The translations under genes were made by a program, and so were the position numbers. A stretch of DNA of 64,000 bases from Lunularia cruciata (taxonomy: Eukaryota > Streptophyta > Marchantiopsida > Lunulariales > Lunulariaceae), in contig OX419758.1 in assembly GCA_948567375.1 (NCBI GenBank), forward strand, positions 31,935,001 through 31,999,000. Reading direction: 5' to 3'. This document shows, piece after piece, positions 1-15,384 of this stretch. The notes under the pieces were generated by a model, which ran no database searches, was not told the DNA's origin, and worked only from the letters and a program-made list of their open reading frames with translations. Within the stretch, counting starts at the first letter, position 1. Each line of letters opens with the position of its first letter.

Positions 1-1935
1 TAACTTGGACTTCCTAGGTGCAACTGCCATGGCTGAGAGTTATAGGGTCCAATTACATACTAATGCACGAGAGTGCTCATGCTCAAGTAGAGGAGAGAGA
101 GAGAGTGGTATAGCTCAAGTGAGGGCTTCTGTGGCTTATCTTGGACCCATAACTTATACTATTGCTCACTAGACCCATAGCCATAGTGAGATGCAGACCC
201 AAATTGATGCAACTCTTTTGATAGATGAGACCAATGTGTTACCCTGAAGTGTTTTGACTTGAGAGACCCAGATACTATTGCCTCTTATTCCTTACCTCAG
301 TGTGGAGACTGAGGGGACTTAGACTTAAGGGACCCGGATTGAGTTTATAGAGAGGTTTAGTTTATCAAGAAAGTATATTCCATGTAATTTCTTCCCAAGC
401 TTCTTACGGAAGAAGATTATTGTTGTGGATGTTACTTGTTTGGCATCATTATGGATTTGTGGTGCTATTGGTTTCTATGCATGGGAGAGAAAGAAAAAAA
501 GGCATGGTTTGTGCCCTCACACATAGTCAAGGCCTGTAGGATGGGTAGCACGTCTTAGTGTTAACCATTTCATTCAATTTTGCTTGCTTTGCTTTGAGGT
601 TATCTTGTGGATAGATCTTGCTCCAAATGGAGTGGAGTGGTTACTATGGAGCATGTGTTAGTGGTCAGAAGTCCATGAGGGAGTTCACACTGGGTCTCAC
701 CTCATGGCTTGTTTGTGTTTGGCAGATATCCAATGAAATTTTGAGTTTAGAGGACTTAAAGTTAGATCATATGAGCATCCCACTTCATTAGGTTTACCTC
801 TTCGTGATCTTTTGATCCTAGATAGTTATGCACTTTCTTATTAAAAAAAACCATCCACATGATGCTATCCACACTACCCAATTCTATACTTATAGGCAAA
901 AGAGCATCATACACTTGGTCATTTGACCCTTTGATGAGGGCTTTGGACAAATTTGTCCATGATGATAGGCCTCTGGTTACTTGGGCAGAAGAGGATTGGA
1001 CATTCGGTAGGTTGAATTCTTATAGTATTGACCCATATTCTCTTCTTGCTAGCGATATTAGGCACAAAGACTTGGATGAGAACAAGTAGACTCTTTGGTG
1101 GTCATTGAGTCCACTTAGGCTTCAGCATCATGTATATCGGCATGGACTTGATAATGTGGTAGCAACACTTAGACACCAGGTTTCATCTCACTCTTCTTCT
1201 TCACCTCCTTCTCCTCTACCATAGTCACAGGTTTTATTGGCACCACATTTATATACATCTTCTGTTCATTTATACTCATTCATACCTTTATCATTTATAC
1301 TCATATCTATATTCTTTTCTCCTTGTCATGTGTTTTGTATCACTTGTGCATCAAACCGGGCATCACCTTGTGCCTACGTGCGCCACCCACATCACATGTG
1401 GAATTTGACTAAATTCTCCAAACTTGGTGGAGGCTAGCAGTTGTGGGCGTTGCCCAACATCACTTAATGCCTATGGGTGCCATTGAGCGGCACCTAAAAA
1501 CCAGCCTAGGCCACTCACCATCGGTGTAAACTCAACATTGTGCACTCTACAATGATGAGCAGCAATGAGCAATGACAAGCAACAACAAGTGGCAATGTGT
1601 GGTGACAACAATCAACAAATTACAAGAGCCTTAATCAAGAATCTAAAACTCATCTTTATTATGATCGTAATAAGTTTACATGTTGGTATCCTGTTCACTA
1701 TCACTAGAGTATGATGGATTTAGAGTAGGATGATGAATTTGAGTGAGCACTTTGAAATATTGACTTATTTCATCAGGAGATTTTCCTATCTATATGAGAC
1801 TCATTTTGATTTCATGTGTGCACTTTGATTCCAAACTCTTCTCCTTAATTTGTGTTTGTCTGCCCTAGCTCTCATTTTATCTGCACTCAATTTCTTCTTG
1901 GTTACAATTTTCATCTTCTCTATCTCTAATCTAAC
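1..1935. other. No recognisable gene; low-complexity and stop-rich DNA
   Basis: I see no conserved domain here. A 76-codon open frame at 859-1089 (+) is the longest with protein-like composition, but it has no partner exons and matches no family I know. The flanking DNA is rich in stops in all frames and resembles old transposon-derived sequence. Confidence 0.4.
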
Positions 1936-2965
1936 CTACTTAGTTTCCATTTTCATCATTGTTTTCTCTCTTTTCCTCATGTTTGTGGCTTCAAGTTCAG
2001 CTAGTCGTAACCTCTCCTTGGATTCTATAGTATCTACTTTCAACATGGTATTTTTTGCTAAATTGTGAGACAATGACATACTAGGTGACAACCTCAAGAC
2101 CTTACTCATTGATATTCCACCTTTTCTCCTCTTTGAGTCATGTTCCCCTTCTTGGTTGAGGAAAGCACACTCAGATCCATCCCCTGTAGAACTTAAAGGA
2201 GGTGGTGTAATGAAAGGTGAGTCATCAATTGGTGCAACAAATGATGACTCATCCTCGGGTGACACCATTCCATTTTCCATGCCTACACTCTGTATACTTT
2301 CAACCCCTTGGGTGTTTGGGACAAATGGGTGTCCGAGTCCTCATGCATCACTTCTAGAGGAGATGGAAATTGAGAGCACTCCTATGCACTTTCATGGACT
2401 TCCTCCTCGCCAGCCTCGCTCAAATTGGGATTTAAATCTCCCAAACTTACCATACCAAGTGGATTAATGTTGGCTTTGTTCCCAAACATGGTTTCCATTC
2501 TTGCAAAATATGGGCAAATTCCATTCAATTTATTTCTACAGTTCTCCATCCTTTGCCATATTCCTTCTATGTGAGACCTTCTTTGGTAGACTTGTTCTTA
2601 AGCTCCAGGGTTTCTTTGTACTCCTTCATATACCTCAACCATTTATTGTAAAGCTTGTCACCTATCATAGAAGCAAGAAATCCTTGTCCTTCCCTAATAA
2701 AAAATGTTGCCATGAAACTAAAAGCGGTCAATTTCTGAATGTGCTTTTTACAATTACTACCATAAATTTGTGCAAAATGCTCGGGGTCCTCCAAATAATC
2801 AAGTATTTGGCCATAATGGTGGGTCACCATGCAAAACCACTTATCCTTCTTTGTTTTGCTAGGCACGGTAGAAGAAGTTGTCCTCAAATATTCTCCAAAT
2901 TTCACTAATGGTTGTTTAGGTTGTGAATCCAAAGATGAGTCTATAGATATTGGATCGGTGTCCAA
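1936..2965 (-). pseudogene. Decayed coding tract, unrecognised, charged C-terminal region
   Basis: Reading the minus strand from 2965, a protein-like frame runs to a stop at 2567. It continues in the same frame beyond that stop (WQRMENCRNKLNGICPYF, then a Gly/Glu-rich stretch) through two further stops, then shifts frame near 2280 and runs to 1936. The end is rich in Lys, Arg and Glu (for example SKERLRLAELEATNMRKREK) and looks like a coiled coil. The order of a folded N-terminal part, an acidic linker and a charged helix resembles accessory DNA-binding proteins of plant DNA transposons, but I see no diagnostic motif. Stops and a frameshift make it a pseudogene. The assignment to a transposon is inference only. 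Confidence 0.35.
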
Positions 2966-3979
2966 AAGTGAACCTCATTCCGTGAAACAAGGTACTTGAT
3001 CTCCCATCACTCCAATTTTATTGCCCCTTTAGAATAAAATTTCTCAACCCCCAATCAATTCTTGGTTTCCGCATGGCGGTGCTGATCATTTCTCACACCA
3101 ATGCAAAACTAGAGAAATGCCGTTTACTTGATTGACAAAAGGAGCATTCGCTTAGGAGGGTGAATTTGAGTTTAGAATTTGAATAGTTGAGAGTGGTGCA
3201 TTTTGGATTTTGAATCCGCAAAAACATTCATAAATCAAAACAAACTCATCTCACCATGTGGACATACTCTCGAGAAACCATGTCACCTCTTTTGACAATT
3301 ATTTATTTGATTATGGTGTTCCTAAACCTCTGTATCATAGTGCCTCATTTTTATAAATGAACTCAACATGGAAGGAATACCCACTTATTGAATTTATAGA
3401 GCATTCATTTATTGCTATCTCATCTCGCTATAGAGTTCACCAAAAATTATTATGAAGTTTGTTATTTATCCCGTAGACATCCGTCAAATTTATTTCTGAA
3501 ACCTCCTTTTGTATCTCAAATAACTCAAAGAAAGAAAGAACCTCATATGAAGTTGTAACAGGTATGACTCGCCACTTGACATGATGATGTAATATGATGA
3601 CGAAAGTAATATGACGATTCAACGTAGTAAGAAATGAAATATATAGCTGCTTAAGTTTTATAAAATCTAAAGTAGAAAACTATAATACAAATGAAATAAA
3701 ACTTGTCACTTTTTTCTTTTACCATACTTTACTTTAGGTTAAGGTTGTAAAGTTCGATCTTACCCCGATCAATTTCAATCCTCACAGTTGCAGAAATATA
3801 CTATATAGATTATTGAAATGATTTAAGTTTTAGAATTTATAGGTAAAATGAATAGTTGAAACGATCGATAGCATCATAAATGAGAACAAACGAAAAAAAG
3901 TCAGTTTCACACTAACTTTTCCTCATTTAACTAAGTGTCGTTTTAGAACTCACCTTGTGTAATTTCTGACTTATAAAGG
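2966..3979. other. Intergenic, nothing recognised
   Basis: AT-rich DNA with short open frames only. No domain, tRNA-like fold or long repeat is visible. Confidence 0.5.
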
Positions 3980-4080
3980 AAATGAAGGATGGGAAGACCC
4001 TATCATGCTTTACAAAGGAGAGACAAGAGAGATAAAATGGGGCCAGCCCCCATTTTAATGATATGAGAAATCTACTCTAT
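3980..4080 (+). repeat. Dispersed ~110 bp repeat, copy 1
   Basis: This copy shares the core GAAGGATGGGAAGACC, the GGAGAGACAA block, an ATGGGGCC-AGCCCC stem and the terminal GAGAAATCT with the other copies in this window. It lacks the GCGACCGCGTAG head seen in copy 2. Confidence 0.7.
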
Positions 4081-4542
4081 TACAAGCACTTTGTTACTTG
4101 TTAGATTAACTCCGTACAGAATATAATATTTCTAAATAACATGCATCAATCTTGCAGATTTGGAGTCGTATATAAAGTTAGGTTGATACATATTTAAATT
4201 TTTTCATTTGATTATTTATATAAATGTTGTAACTACATTTTCTTCTGGAAATTTATAAATAAATAATTTTTTTGAGAAAATAAATATTCATAATTTAATA
4301 AATATACGCCAATTTACGACAATTAGGAAAATAGATTGTCACACGAACCCTGCTGGAACCAAAAAGATAAAACCAATCTATATTAGGAAACTAAATTTTT
4401 TTGAAAAGGATTTTTTTAAGGGTAGAACACTGAACTTGAAGTTTGGTGAAAACTGCCGAACTGCGATTCATGATTCAAAGACCGTATTTCAACCACAGTA
4501 GAGGCTAAATCGAGTAATCAGTTTCCTTATAAAAGGAAGTAG

Positions 4543-4622
4543 AAGGCGACCGCGTAGAAAAAACGAAAACCCCCTCAAGCCGTACAAGGGAGAGACAAAA
4601 AAGGTAGGCTAAGCAATCCAGC
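4543..4622 (+). repeat. Dispersed ~110 bp repeat, copy 2
   Basis: It starts with GGCGACCGCGTAGAAAAAAC and continues with CAAGCCGTACAAGGGAGAGA. The GGATGGGAAGA block is deleted and the 3' half is degenerate. It lies about 570 bp upstream of the protease start codon, so it is close to or in that gene's promoter region. Confidence 0.65.
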
Positions 4623-5189
4623 CCACCGAACGGAAATGTTGTTGATCCCGAGCCGCAGTGACCCACCAAAGTCCACCGAGCCGGAAAGTGTTGGCCCCTT
4701 TATGACCAATAAAGTTTAACGGCTAGTTCCTTTACCAGAAGACGACATTATAGCTGCAATTACCTTTTACCAGCAGTCACGAGGCGAGGGTTTTTATCTC
4801 ACCGTCCTCACAGAACAGTGAATAGCTCTGGCGATGGTGGACACGATAAAGTGGGGCCTCCAAGCCTATTTCCTTCAGGGCTTCGCGTTATCGTCTCCCA
4901 ATCCCCCTCCCTGCAGATAGTAGTCGAGAGTCTTGGACTCGTACACTTTTAGATTACTTCGTTGTCACTTGTTAGATTAGATATTCATGTCACTTTGTTG
5001 AAGAGACTGACAAAGTTTTTCCGCTTAAGATTTAAAAGAGAACAGAGGAATTGCTCTGTGGAGTTTGTGGGGAGAGGGAATTGGAAAATTCACAGGTGGA
5101 GGGTGAGGATCGTCAAGTTGCCGCGGAAGGGGTGCAGATCTTGTGTTTTGAGAAAATTGAGGAAGAAGGATTGAAGAAAATTTGTAGAA

Positions 5190-7622
<2,433 letters not shown>

Positions 7623-9675
7623 CTGAAGAAGGTGTAGGTCTCCAGATGTTTATTAATTGAGAGCTCCTTCTACGCTTCGCGCAAGAGACGAAGTGAACTG
7701 CAGGTCTCTGGATATGTATACGGCATTGGGACCTTCCCCAGGAACTTACAACGGATAGAGAGGGTTTTTGGGGGTTACAAATCCGATTGTTGATATGGTG
7801 GCATTTGGGTCCTCTCCTGAAATTTGAAGATGGGGAAGGTGGTGCCCAAGGTGCCAGTGTTTCTGGGTAGGATACAGTAATATTTCCTGCGAATGTAGTC
7901 TATTTTGTTTGTTACGGACATGGAAAAATTGTGAAAATTACGAGTCAATTCGTTGACAAGGTGGGGTTGGGAGCTTAGTCTTAGCTTAACACGAAGCAGG
8001 GAGGTGAGAGGAAGCGATACAAGTAAGTAGGAATCCTCTGCCCGGGGGTTTGTCAGACCCCCTGTTGCAAGGCGCACAGCTTTTTGGCCATGAACTTTGT
8101 ATCGAGTTTATGTTTGTACAGATCAGTCAGTCAGAACATTCTTTGTGTTCATAAAACTAAACCAAGTTTCTCAAATGAAATTGAGGCTATGGGGCCTCCA
8201 TATTTTATAGGCTGAAATGTCGTGTCAGTGAAGCTCCAGTCTCTAAGTAGTCGTTCAAATTTTCTTGACTTCTATTTGAAATGGATGCAGTGTCTGCCAT
8301 CTCGCATGAACAATCAAGGTTTGAAATGTACTGTCAGGCTTGCTTTTCACATGCGGTCTTTCAAATTCTTGCAGGTGGTATAATGGAGAATGGACACCAT
8401 TTTCTGGCCGACTGTAAAAGCCGTAATCTTTTAGTCGATCTTACCACCAGCAGTAGATCGCGTTCAGAATATTGGCAAATCAATCCCAATACCGTCTACA
8501 GTGGTGGCAAAAGGTTTGTGACATTATAATCTCTGACCATAGCAGTTTCATTTGCCCTGTTACATCATATGCGTACGGTAAACACGCGAGCACAATCTGT
8601 CATGGCGGTATTTGATCGGTTGTGTCATCAACGGGACATGCCACACACCAGATAAGTAAAGATGTATTGCAACGCCACTTTTATTGCCGCTTCTTCTGTA
8701 CCCGTGACAATAGTTGACGATGAGTGTGAATGTCGTGTACGGCAAGTCCTGTAGAGATTGCAGAGCACGATGCACTTTCTATAAGATCATCAGTCGCAGA
8801 CTGATAATGGTTTGAGAGGACCATACTAAGTACCTCGGATTGCCCGGCAACTGAAATAACACTGGGTGAGGTTAAACTGCGAACTGAGAGGGGAACGAGT
8901 TGAAGTTTCTGTCAGGTGAGGTTGTCTATTTGTTGAATTTTGCACCGTTTGCTTGTCAGTGGCATCTTACTGACGGCCTCAGGTTTGCTATCCATTATAC
9001 GTCACTCGTCGCTTCGCACTCACGAGATTCAGTACGTGCCATGTCAACATAACATCTAAGGCGTCGGCATCGTGGCGTGGACATTGCTCTCAACCCTAAC
9101 CGCCAAACTACATACCATGTCCCACGTTGTCCCTCCACAGTTTACAGAACGTTGCACAATCTCGAGGGCGATGGGAAATCTTGAATTGAAATTGTAGGAC
9201 GGTAGTCGATTTACGTGCATTGGCATTTATCCAGTTGGAAACTCTGGGAAATGGCTCGACAGCTTCTTGTAGCCCTTCTTGTCTGCCTAGAACAATTCTT
9301 CTAGAGATTGCATCTGACCGAAACGGTCTGTTTTTGGCTCTTCAAGTTGTGACCCAAGCTGTGAGATTCTGGAGCTCGAGGGGAGTCTCTGGGATACGTT
9401 CGGAGACATTCTTACCTCCGGGGCATATTGTGCCATCGATTTCACATTTCCACAGTTAGAAGACAATCAGTTGAAGCTGTTATGTGGCAAACCAAGGTTT
9501 ACATGCTGTATGACGAACTCAAAGAAGGCAACAATGTTTTCTGAGTAGCTTTCATCAGCACCTGTTGGTGCTGATAGCCACGAATTTAGTTCGATTAAAG
9601 GCCCCGAAAGGTTCAGAAATGATGGCAACCAGAGAAACCTCTCGAGTGAAGACTCGAGATGTTTAATCATCTTCA
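7623..9675. other. 3' flank of the protease gene and intergenic DNA
   Basis: The first several hundred bases are probably the protease 3' UTR; I could not place its end. No conserved coding frame is visible. Base composition is less AT-rich than the transposon DNA further right, suggesting old single-copy sequence. Confidence 0.4.
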
Positions 9676-9740
9676 TATTGCTGAATGGCACAAGGAATTT
9701 CCCCGGTAAGCTTGTTCAAACCCAAATGAAAGTAAATTAG
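9676..9740 (-). pseudogene. Possible leucine-rich-repeat remnant
   Basis: The minus strand reads LGLNKLTGEIPCAIQ, which fits the plant extracellular LRR consensus (L-x-N-x-L-T-G-x-I-P). A stop follows within a few codons and neighbouring repeats are unreadable. At most this is one repeat left from a receptor-like kinase or protein; a chance match is possible. Confidence 0.2.
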
Positions 9741-9954
9741 GTAAAGAGGAATAATACTTATAAGTCAGGTTATCAACATATTTTAGTCCAAAACATTTAA
9801 TGTGGAAACATCTTGTTTCCGCAAAGAACGAGATGAAAAATATCTAAAAGTGGTATCGTCGCTAAACAACAGGGAGAATGCAAGATTGGTTTTAATGTGG
9901 GACAAGAATGCTCAAGTGATCCATCCGCATAGCGCAGATATCTTAGATGCTTGA

Positions 9955-10052
9955 GGACAGATTTCTCATCCTATTGGGGCATTGCCCTATTTTACCTCTT
10001 ATGTTTATCTTGATGGTGTCTTCCTATCCTTCTTGTTATCCTACGCGGTAGC
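9955..10052 (-). repeat. Dispersed ~110 bp repeat, copy 3
   Basis: Read on the minus strand it has GCTACCGCGTAGGATAACAA, GAAGGATAGGAAGAC, CATCAAG, GGTAAAATAGGGCA and ends in GAGAAATCTGTCC. It spans the whole consensus with scattered substitutions. Confidence 0.75.
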
Positions 10053-12420
10053 TTTGCTCAAAAAAAATCAATCTAATGTATGTAAATGTATGTAAACGTC
10101 AAGAACTCCTAAACACGAGGGAGAAGAAGGGGAATGGATCTATCCCGCTCTATTTAATATCCCAACGATATTAAATATCGCAGCTATAAAGTCTCAAGAA
10201 GAAACATAACAATTAGATATGGATAATAACCTCGTCTATCACCTGAGGAAGCAAGCATAACCTTGAAGCCTGTTTCTCTGTAGGATCAGGGACCCCAAGG
10301 TTGGGGTCATATTTCCGGTCTTTGTGTCATCCCCAAACCAATCTCAAGCAGTCGAAACATCCCGCCAGGACGCTGGATTGTTGCATGCACAACCCGTGTA
10401 TAGGAATCGTGATCGATGTGTACACAAGAATCTCAACGGTTATAGATAAATGTGAACTGTTCGATACACGTCTTTAGAAGAATCATACAACTCGTCATCG
10501 CAATGATACACATGAATCGCACATGATATTGGAGAATATGCGAAGCTTTCTATACAGTCGATTCGATTCATATGTAACCAATCGAAGTAAATAAAAATAT
10601 AAATGAAGAAATGAAAAATATAAAAAATAAAATGAAGAAAATAATTTTCTTATATAGAGTACCCCCAAGGAAAGGGAATACAATGCATAATCAAGGGAGG
10701 AGAGACAGAAGAGTGCAAGGCACAAACACAACAAAGCTACCCCAGAAAGTAGAAGGATGCGACAACGTAGGAAAAACCAAAAACGAAATACCAAAAAATA
10801 AGAAGAAGCAAGGACCAAATGTGCCAAAGAGATAAAGAGAATTAACAAGTATCTAAGAGGTTTGCTCCTAAACTCGGTGGTAGAGGTCCTCCAATGGTAT
10901 GCTCGGTAAGTGGGGAGGGAGGACCCTAGCGTGCTTGGGGTGCTAACTGCAACTACTAGATTGTGAAGACCCAAAGCCTAAGCTTGTTGCAATGTGATTT
11001 ATACGAACTGTCGGTAATAGGCCGTGAGTATGGTTGGAGAGACAGCTAGTGCACCTCAAAGAAGCTTGTGATGCATCCTTAAGGAGACCATCAAAATCTA
11101 GATGTAGATACCCAAAAGTCTCAATCACTACAGTGACAAAGATATCTAAGGAGAAACAAGAGGCATAGTGGTCCTCCTTATGCAATGGTTGCTATTGTTA
11201 GTGCTTGTGTGCATACACATGCCAATGATTCTAACCGTAAAGGATTCACCTCCACCACATCATGCAAGGTGCGGCGACCATCCATGACAGTAACAATATC
11301 CACTCGCACCCAATAGGTAGGTAGTCTTGGTAGATCCAACCATCGCTCAATCTTAACCTACATCAATGTAGCTTGTAAGAGCTAGCAACTATATCACTAA
11401 CTGTATCATGGACTGTAGTGGGCTCCCCTCCTACTATACATCGTAAAAAGTGTATCCCTTGCATATCATATTGGGAGCCACATGAACATTGGTCCAACAG
11501 CCCTTATGAGGGCTTGATATGACAGACTCAACCTCAATTGTAATGTTATTGTAAACTTCTCACAAGTGAATTTGAAGTCATTAATCAAAGGTGAACCTTG
11601 GATCCAAGCTCTTGAGCTTTTCCTCCTACAAGAGAGGATCCTAGCTCTGTCAAGTATAGATGCATCAATGAGGATGTCGGTAAGGGTGTGAATGTGCATA
11701 CACCTGTTAAGATCCACATGTAACTTCTTAGAGCCTAGGGATCCATAGTCTATAAACTCGGGGAGGGACTTGTGTGCTAGGCTTGGCAATAAGTCATAAG
11801 CCAAGCAAAGATGTGAGTGGAAGGCATAAGTGCTTGAATCCACTATCAAGACAGGTCTCCAAAAAATGGATGCCCTTTGTGTAAGAACTTGTTTGCGAAT
11901 TGAAGGACCATTAGGACACATACTCCAATACATATTGTTGGTGCTACGGCCTCCTATTGTATAGTGCCACATCCTTCCATGACTATAGGAAGAGCTATCT
12001 ACTACCTACACCACTCATCCAAGAGCTATGAGAGCATGCATGGATCCAAGAGAGTGGAGAGAGTGTGGAGGATGGTGGTATCAAACATCCACAAGTGTGG
12101 CAATAATGTCTCCACATGGAGGAAATTCCATGCAAAATATCAGGCTCTAGGGAGGTAAGTACGTGAAAGAATATGGGGAAGAAGTGAATATGGGCTATGG
12201 CTTGGACTAAGGTGTTTGAGATAGATGCTCTGCAAAAATCCTCGTGTCATATAGGAGAGCCCAAAACTCTCAAACCGCTATAGGGAACTAGAATTCTAAT
12301 GAGAAGTCAAAGGGAGTGAGGACAATGAGTGGGCTCCAAGCCTTGCATTTACAAGTTTGGACTCAACTTGGACCCAAGGCCTCCAAGTTGAGTGTGAATG
12401 CATACACTACTTGAACTACT
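10053..12420. other. No recognised gene; probable 3' part of decayed element 1
   Basis: There is no conserved domain here. A 168-codon minus-strand frame at 11466-11972 lacks motifs. By position this stretch may be the integrase and 3' end of the gypsy element to the right, but I could not recognise an integrase, finger or LTR, so the left edge of element 1 is unknown. Confidence 0.3.
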
Positions 12421-13009
12421 TGAACCACACATCTTGTAACAAATTATTGTACATTGGTTTGCATACCGTGCCACCAATAGTGACTCTAGAGTAAGCTATA
12501 TGTATGCTTTACTCCAAAATGTCCTAGCTCCTCATGAGCATGACGGACCAACTGTGGTCTCTAAGATAGAAGTGGTACTACTTGTACTCTACCATCCTCC
12601 CATACATACAAAAGGTGTTTAGCCTCCAATCTGCTACCTAGTTTGCTGAAGAACATGATCTCTCTCCTTGGCCCCAACTATGCCACCCACAACACCAATG
12701 CAAAGATAATCCATCACTAAGACATTCTCATGAATGTCTCATTGGACTGTACAACTATCTCCACTCTATGGATCTGTGACATCAATAACTCATCATGTAT
12801 GCACTAAGAGAGATACTACCAACGCCTTATAAAACAAACAAAGAAAGGCAGATGCATGCCAACCTAGCACCATCTCCTCATTTATCTCACCATGCCAACG
12901 TGCTCTGGTCTACTCTTGTTGGTTGAGACATAGGTTTCTACTCAACCTATATGCATCACGGTTCACCACTCCAGGTCTATGAATTACCATGAAATCATAT
13001 TCATATAAA

Positions 13010-13539
13010 ATCAGAGCCCATCATGCAAGCTTCCTTGAAAGCTTGTCAAACTCCACCAACCACTTCAGTGGCTGATGATCAGTGATGAGAGTAAAGGGGT
13101 TACCAAATAGATAACATAAAAAATGTACTACTGCCCATATTGTTGCCAAGCACTCTCTCTCATATGAGCTGCACTTCACCTTTGCTGAATTGTTGGATCA
13201 ACTAGTATAGGCCACCATAAACTCATTTCCCTCATCATCATGTTGGGTGAGCATTGTTCCAAGCCCCAACATAATCTAATTAGTCTGAACCTGAAATGGT
13301 CATCCTCTCATCGGTCTCTTTCAAAATAGGAGTAGATGTCAAACTCTCCTTGAGGTCTACAAAAGCTCTCTCTTGTCATCTCTCCAATACCACTCATGTG
13401 TAAGCCTGGTCAGCTTCATCAAGGCCTTGGCAATGGCACTAAAACCTCTAACATAACGGCAATAGAAGTTTGCCAACCCAAGGAATGCTTGCACTTTGCT
13501 CACATCCGTAGGCCGAAGAATACATGCAATAGCCTCCAC
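13010..13539 (-). pseudogene. Element 1 RT connection and RNase H remnant
   Basis: The minus strand reads VQAFLGLANFYCRYVRGFS, the conserved linker after gypsy reverse transcriptase. Further on, TDHQPLKWLVE and a segment with Asp-Ala before LSRN correspond to the end of RNase H. Stops interrupt the frame between these motifs. The wording is closer to element 2 than to the chromodomain elements. Confidence 0.75.
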
Positions 13540-13914
13540 CTTGGTTTATTGAACACCAAGTCCTCTAGGGTAGATAGTGTGACCCAAATATTCAACCTGC
13601 TCATGGAAGAATCTACACTTCCCAAGATGTAATCTGAGTCCATGAGATCTCAACCTCTCAAACACCTCCAATAAATGTCTCTCATACCCCTCCACAGTAG
13701 TGCTATAGACCAAAATGTCATCAATATAGCATCAAGAAAAATCCAATCTAGCTAGAATCCTATCCATGACCCTTTAGAACTTGTTAGGAATGTTCTTTAA
13801 CCCAAATGGTAAGAACCTCCAATGATATAACACATCCTTGCCATGAGGATTGATAGCCCAAAATGCTATCTTGGACTTATCTTCTTCCTTGATCAACAAT
13901 TGATGATATCCTAC

Positions 13915-14301
13915 TCAAAGATCCAAAGTAATGAAGACCTTTGCATGCCCAATCGCATCAAAGATCTCCTTCGGTGAAAGCATGGCATACCAATTAGCCC
14001 TAATTTGTTGGTTGATAGGATGGTAATCTCCACACATCCATCTATCTATGTAGTTGCCATACATATCCTTCTTGGCTGGTATCACTATAGTTGATGCATA
14101 TTCTCCATGTGAAATCTCCACCAAACTAACCTCAAAAAGGTCTCTACTCCGGCTTGGAATCAATGTTCTCTCCATCTCATTATATTGATAGGGATGTAAA
14201 AAAATTGATGTATCACTAGTCAGCTCAATCCAAATACCAGGTCCTTCAAGAGCACCCAATTCCTTCATACTAAAGGCAAAAAAACTCATGTAGTTACTCA
14301 A
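13915..14301 (-). pseudogene. Element 1 reverse transcriptase, N-terminal fragment
   Basis: A 128-codon frame contains ASTIVIPAKKDMYGNYIDRW, then MCGDYHPINQQIRANWYAM and AKVFITLDL. These match the first conserved blocks of Ty3/gypsy reverse transcriptase (the R-x-C-x-D-Y-R-x-x-N and T-x-L-D-L motifs). The YxDD catalytic block downstream is not in an open frame. The fragment is too short to be functional. Confidence 0.8.
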
Positions 14302-14504
14302 GAACCTCTAAACTCTCTATCTTTCCCCTCTTGTAAGCTCGGGTCCAAGATCTGGCTCTCAAGTATCCTCTATGATTGTCATAGGAATGAAAGATGTACT
14401 AAATGGCTGCTATATTGGGCCCTTGGGAGCAACAGTATCATGCCCCCAACCACTAGAGGTCCCAACCTCATCGGAAAGACTCCCTCCACTTTGGCTGCAA
14501 GTTC

Positions 14505-14590
14505 CATATCCCAAGTAGACCTAGGGTGTAATCCAAGTAGACCACGTTCACTTGGATGGACTCCAAGTAGACCACTCTGTAGTAATAACC
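14505..14590 (-). repeat. Short peptide-coding repeats in element 1 spacer
   Basis: The minus strand codes for GLLGVHPSERGLLGLHPRST, a repeat of about 9-10 codons (G-L-L-G-V/L-H-P). The same repeat type occurs in element 2 at about 63170-63290. Confidence 0.6.
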
Positions 14591-15345
14591 ACATCATCTC
14601 TACTCTCACAAAGCGTGGCAGCCAATTAGAACATTGGGGTTGGAGCAACTCCCAAGGTAAATATGTCATTGGCTAAGAATAATGGAAAGTGCATAATCAA
14701 CTAAGCCACCCCAAACATCATGCTGGACTTAGTTAGTATAGTAGTAAGTGGTTGACTAGTAGGTAGTCCATCATGCACCCCATCACCACCTACCACACCT
14801 ATATTAGGATGTCTAGGAGCCATGGATGTTGTCTGTAGTGCCTCAAAGATTATGAAAGATTGGAGAAGTTTGACTTATCTACCAGCCTCTCCTCTTTGTG
14901 GATCCAACTCCATTGATGCTTCTCTAGGCTCTGGAGCACCTACTGCACTCCTAGTCACTACAAAAGATGCATCTACCAGTGCCGCTCTACACATGGAATC
15001 CAAGATGTCTCTATCACCAGCATATGAGATAGAAGTCTTAGCACTTGAATCTGATCTCTTCTAAGCTATGGCCATGCTAGCCAATCTTTGCTCCAATTGC
15101 TCAATGCAAGTAGCCATAGTTGTATCAGAAATAAGGGCAAGTATTGGACTCCTACTAGATGTGGATCCTCTACCACCACCTCTACCACCTTGTCTTCCAT
15201 GACTTAGAGCTCCTCTACCCTCTACCATAGCAACTCTACCACTTTGTAACTCCGGGTGTAGGTCAAAGCATTGTGGTAAGCAAATTTGTGGTAATGCTCA
15301 CACTGGTTGTGATGCACTAGAGGTATTAGGTCCGCTGCCCTAAGT

Positions 15346-15384
15346 GCATTCTTTCCTATGGTGACGTCCACCACAAGTCCAACA
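15346..15384 (-). other. Element 1 gag zinc knuckle
   Basis: The minus strand encodes CWTCGGRHHRKEC, a C-x2-C-x3-H-x4-C nucleocapsid knuckle. This marks the C-terminal end of gag. Surrounding sequence is Ser/Thr/Gly rich and broken by stops. Confidence 0.7.

Noticed and set aside
9220-9459. 79-codon plus-strand frame near a possible LRR remnant
   Set aside because: It has no LRR spacing or other motif on either strand, and no splice partner.
10495-10974. 159-codon minus-strand open frame rich in Leu, Ser, Tyr and Phe
   Set aside because: It comes from A- and G-rich plus-strand low-complexity DNA; the apparent membrane protein is a composition effect.
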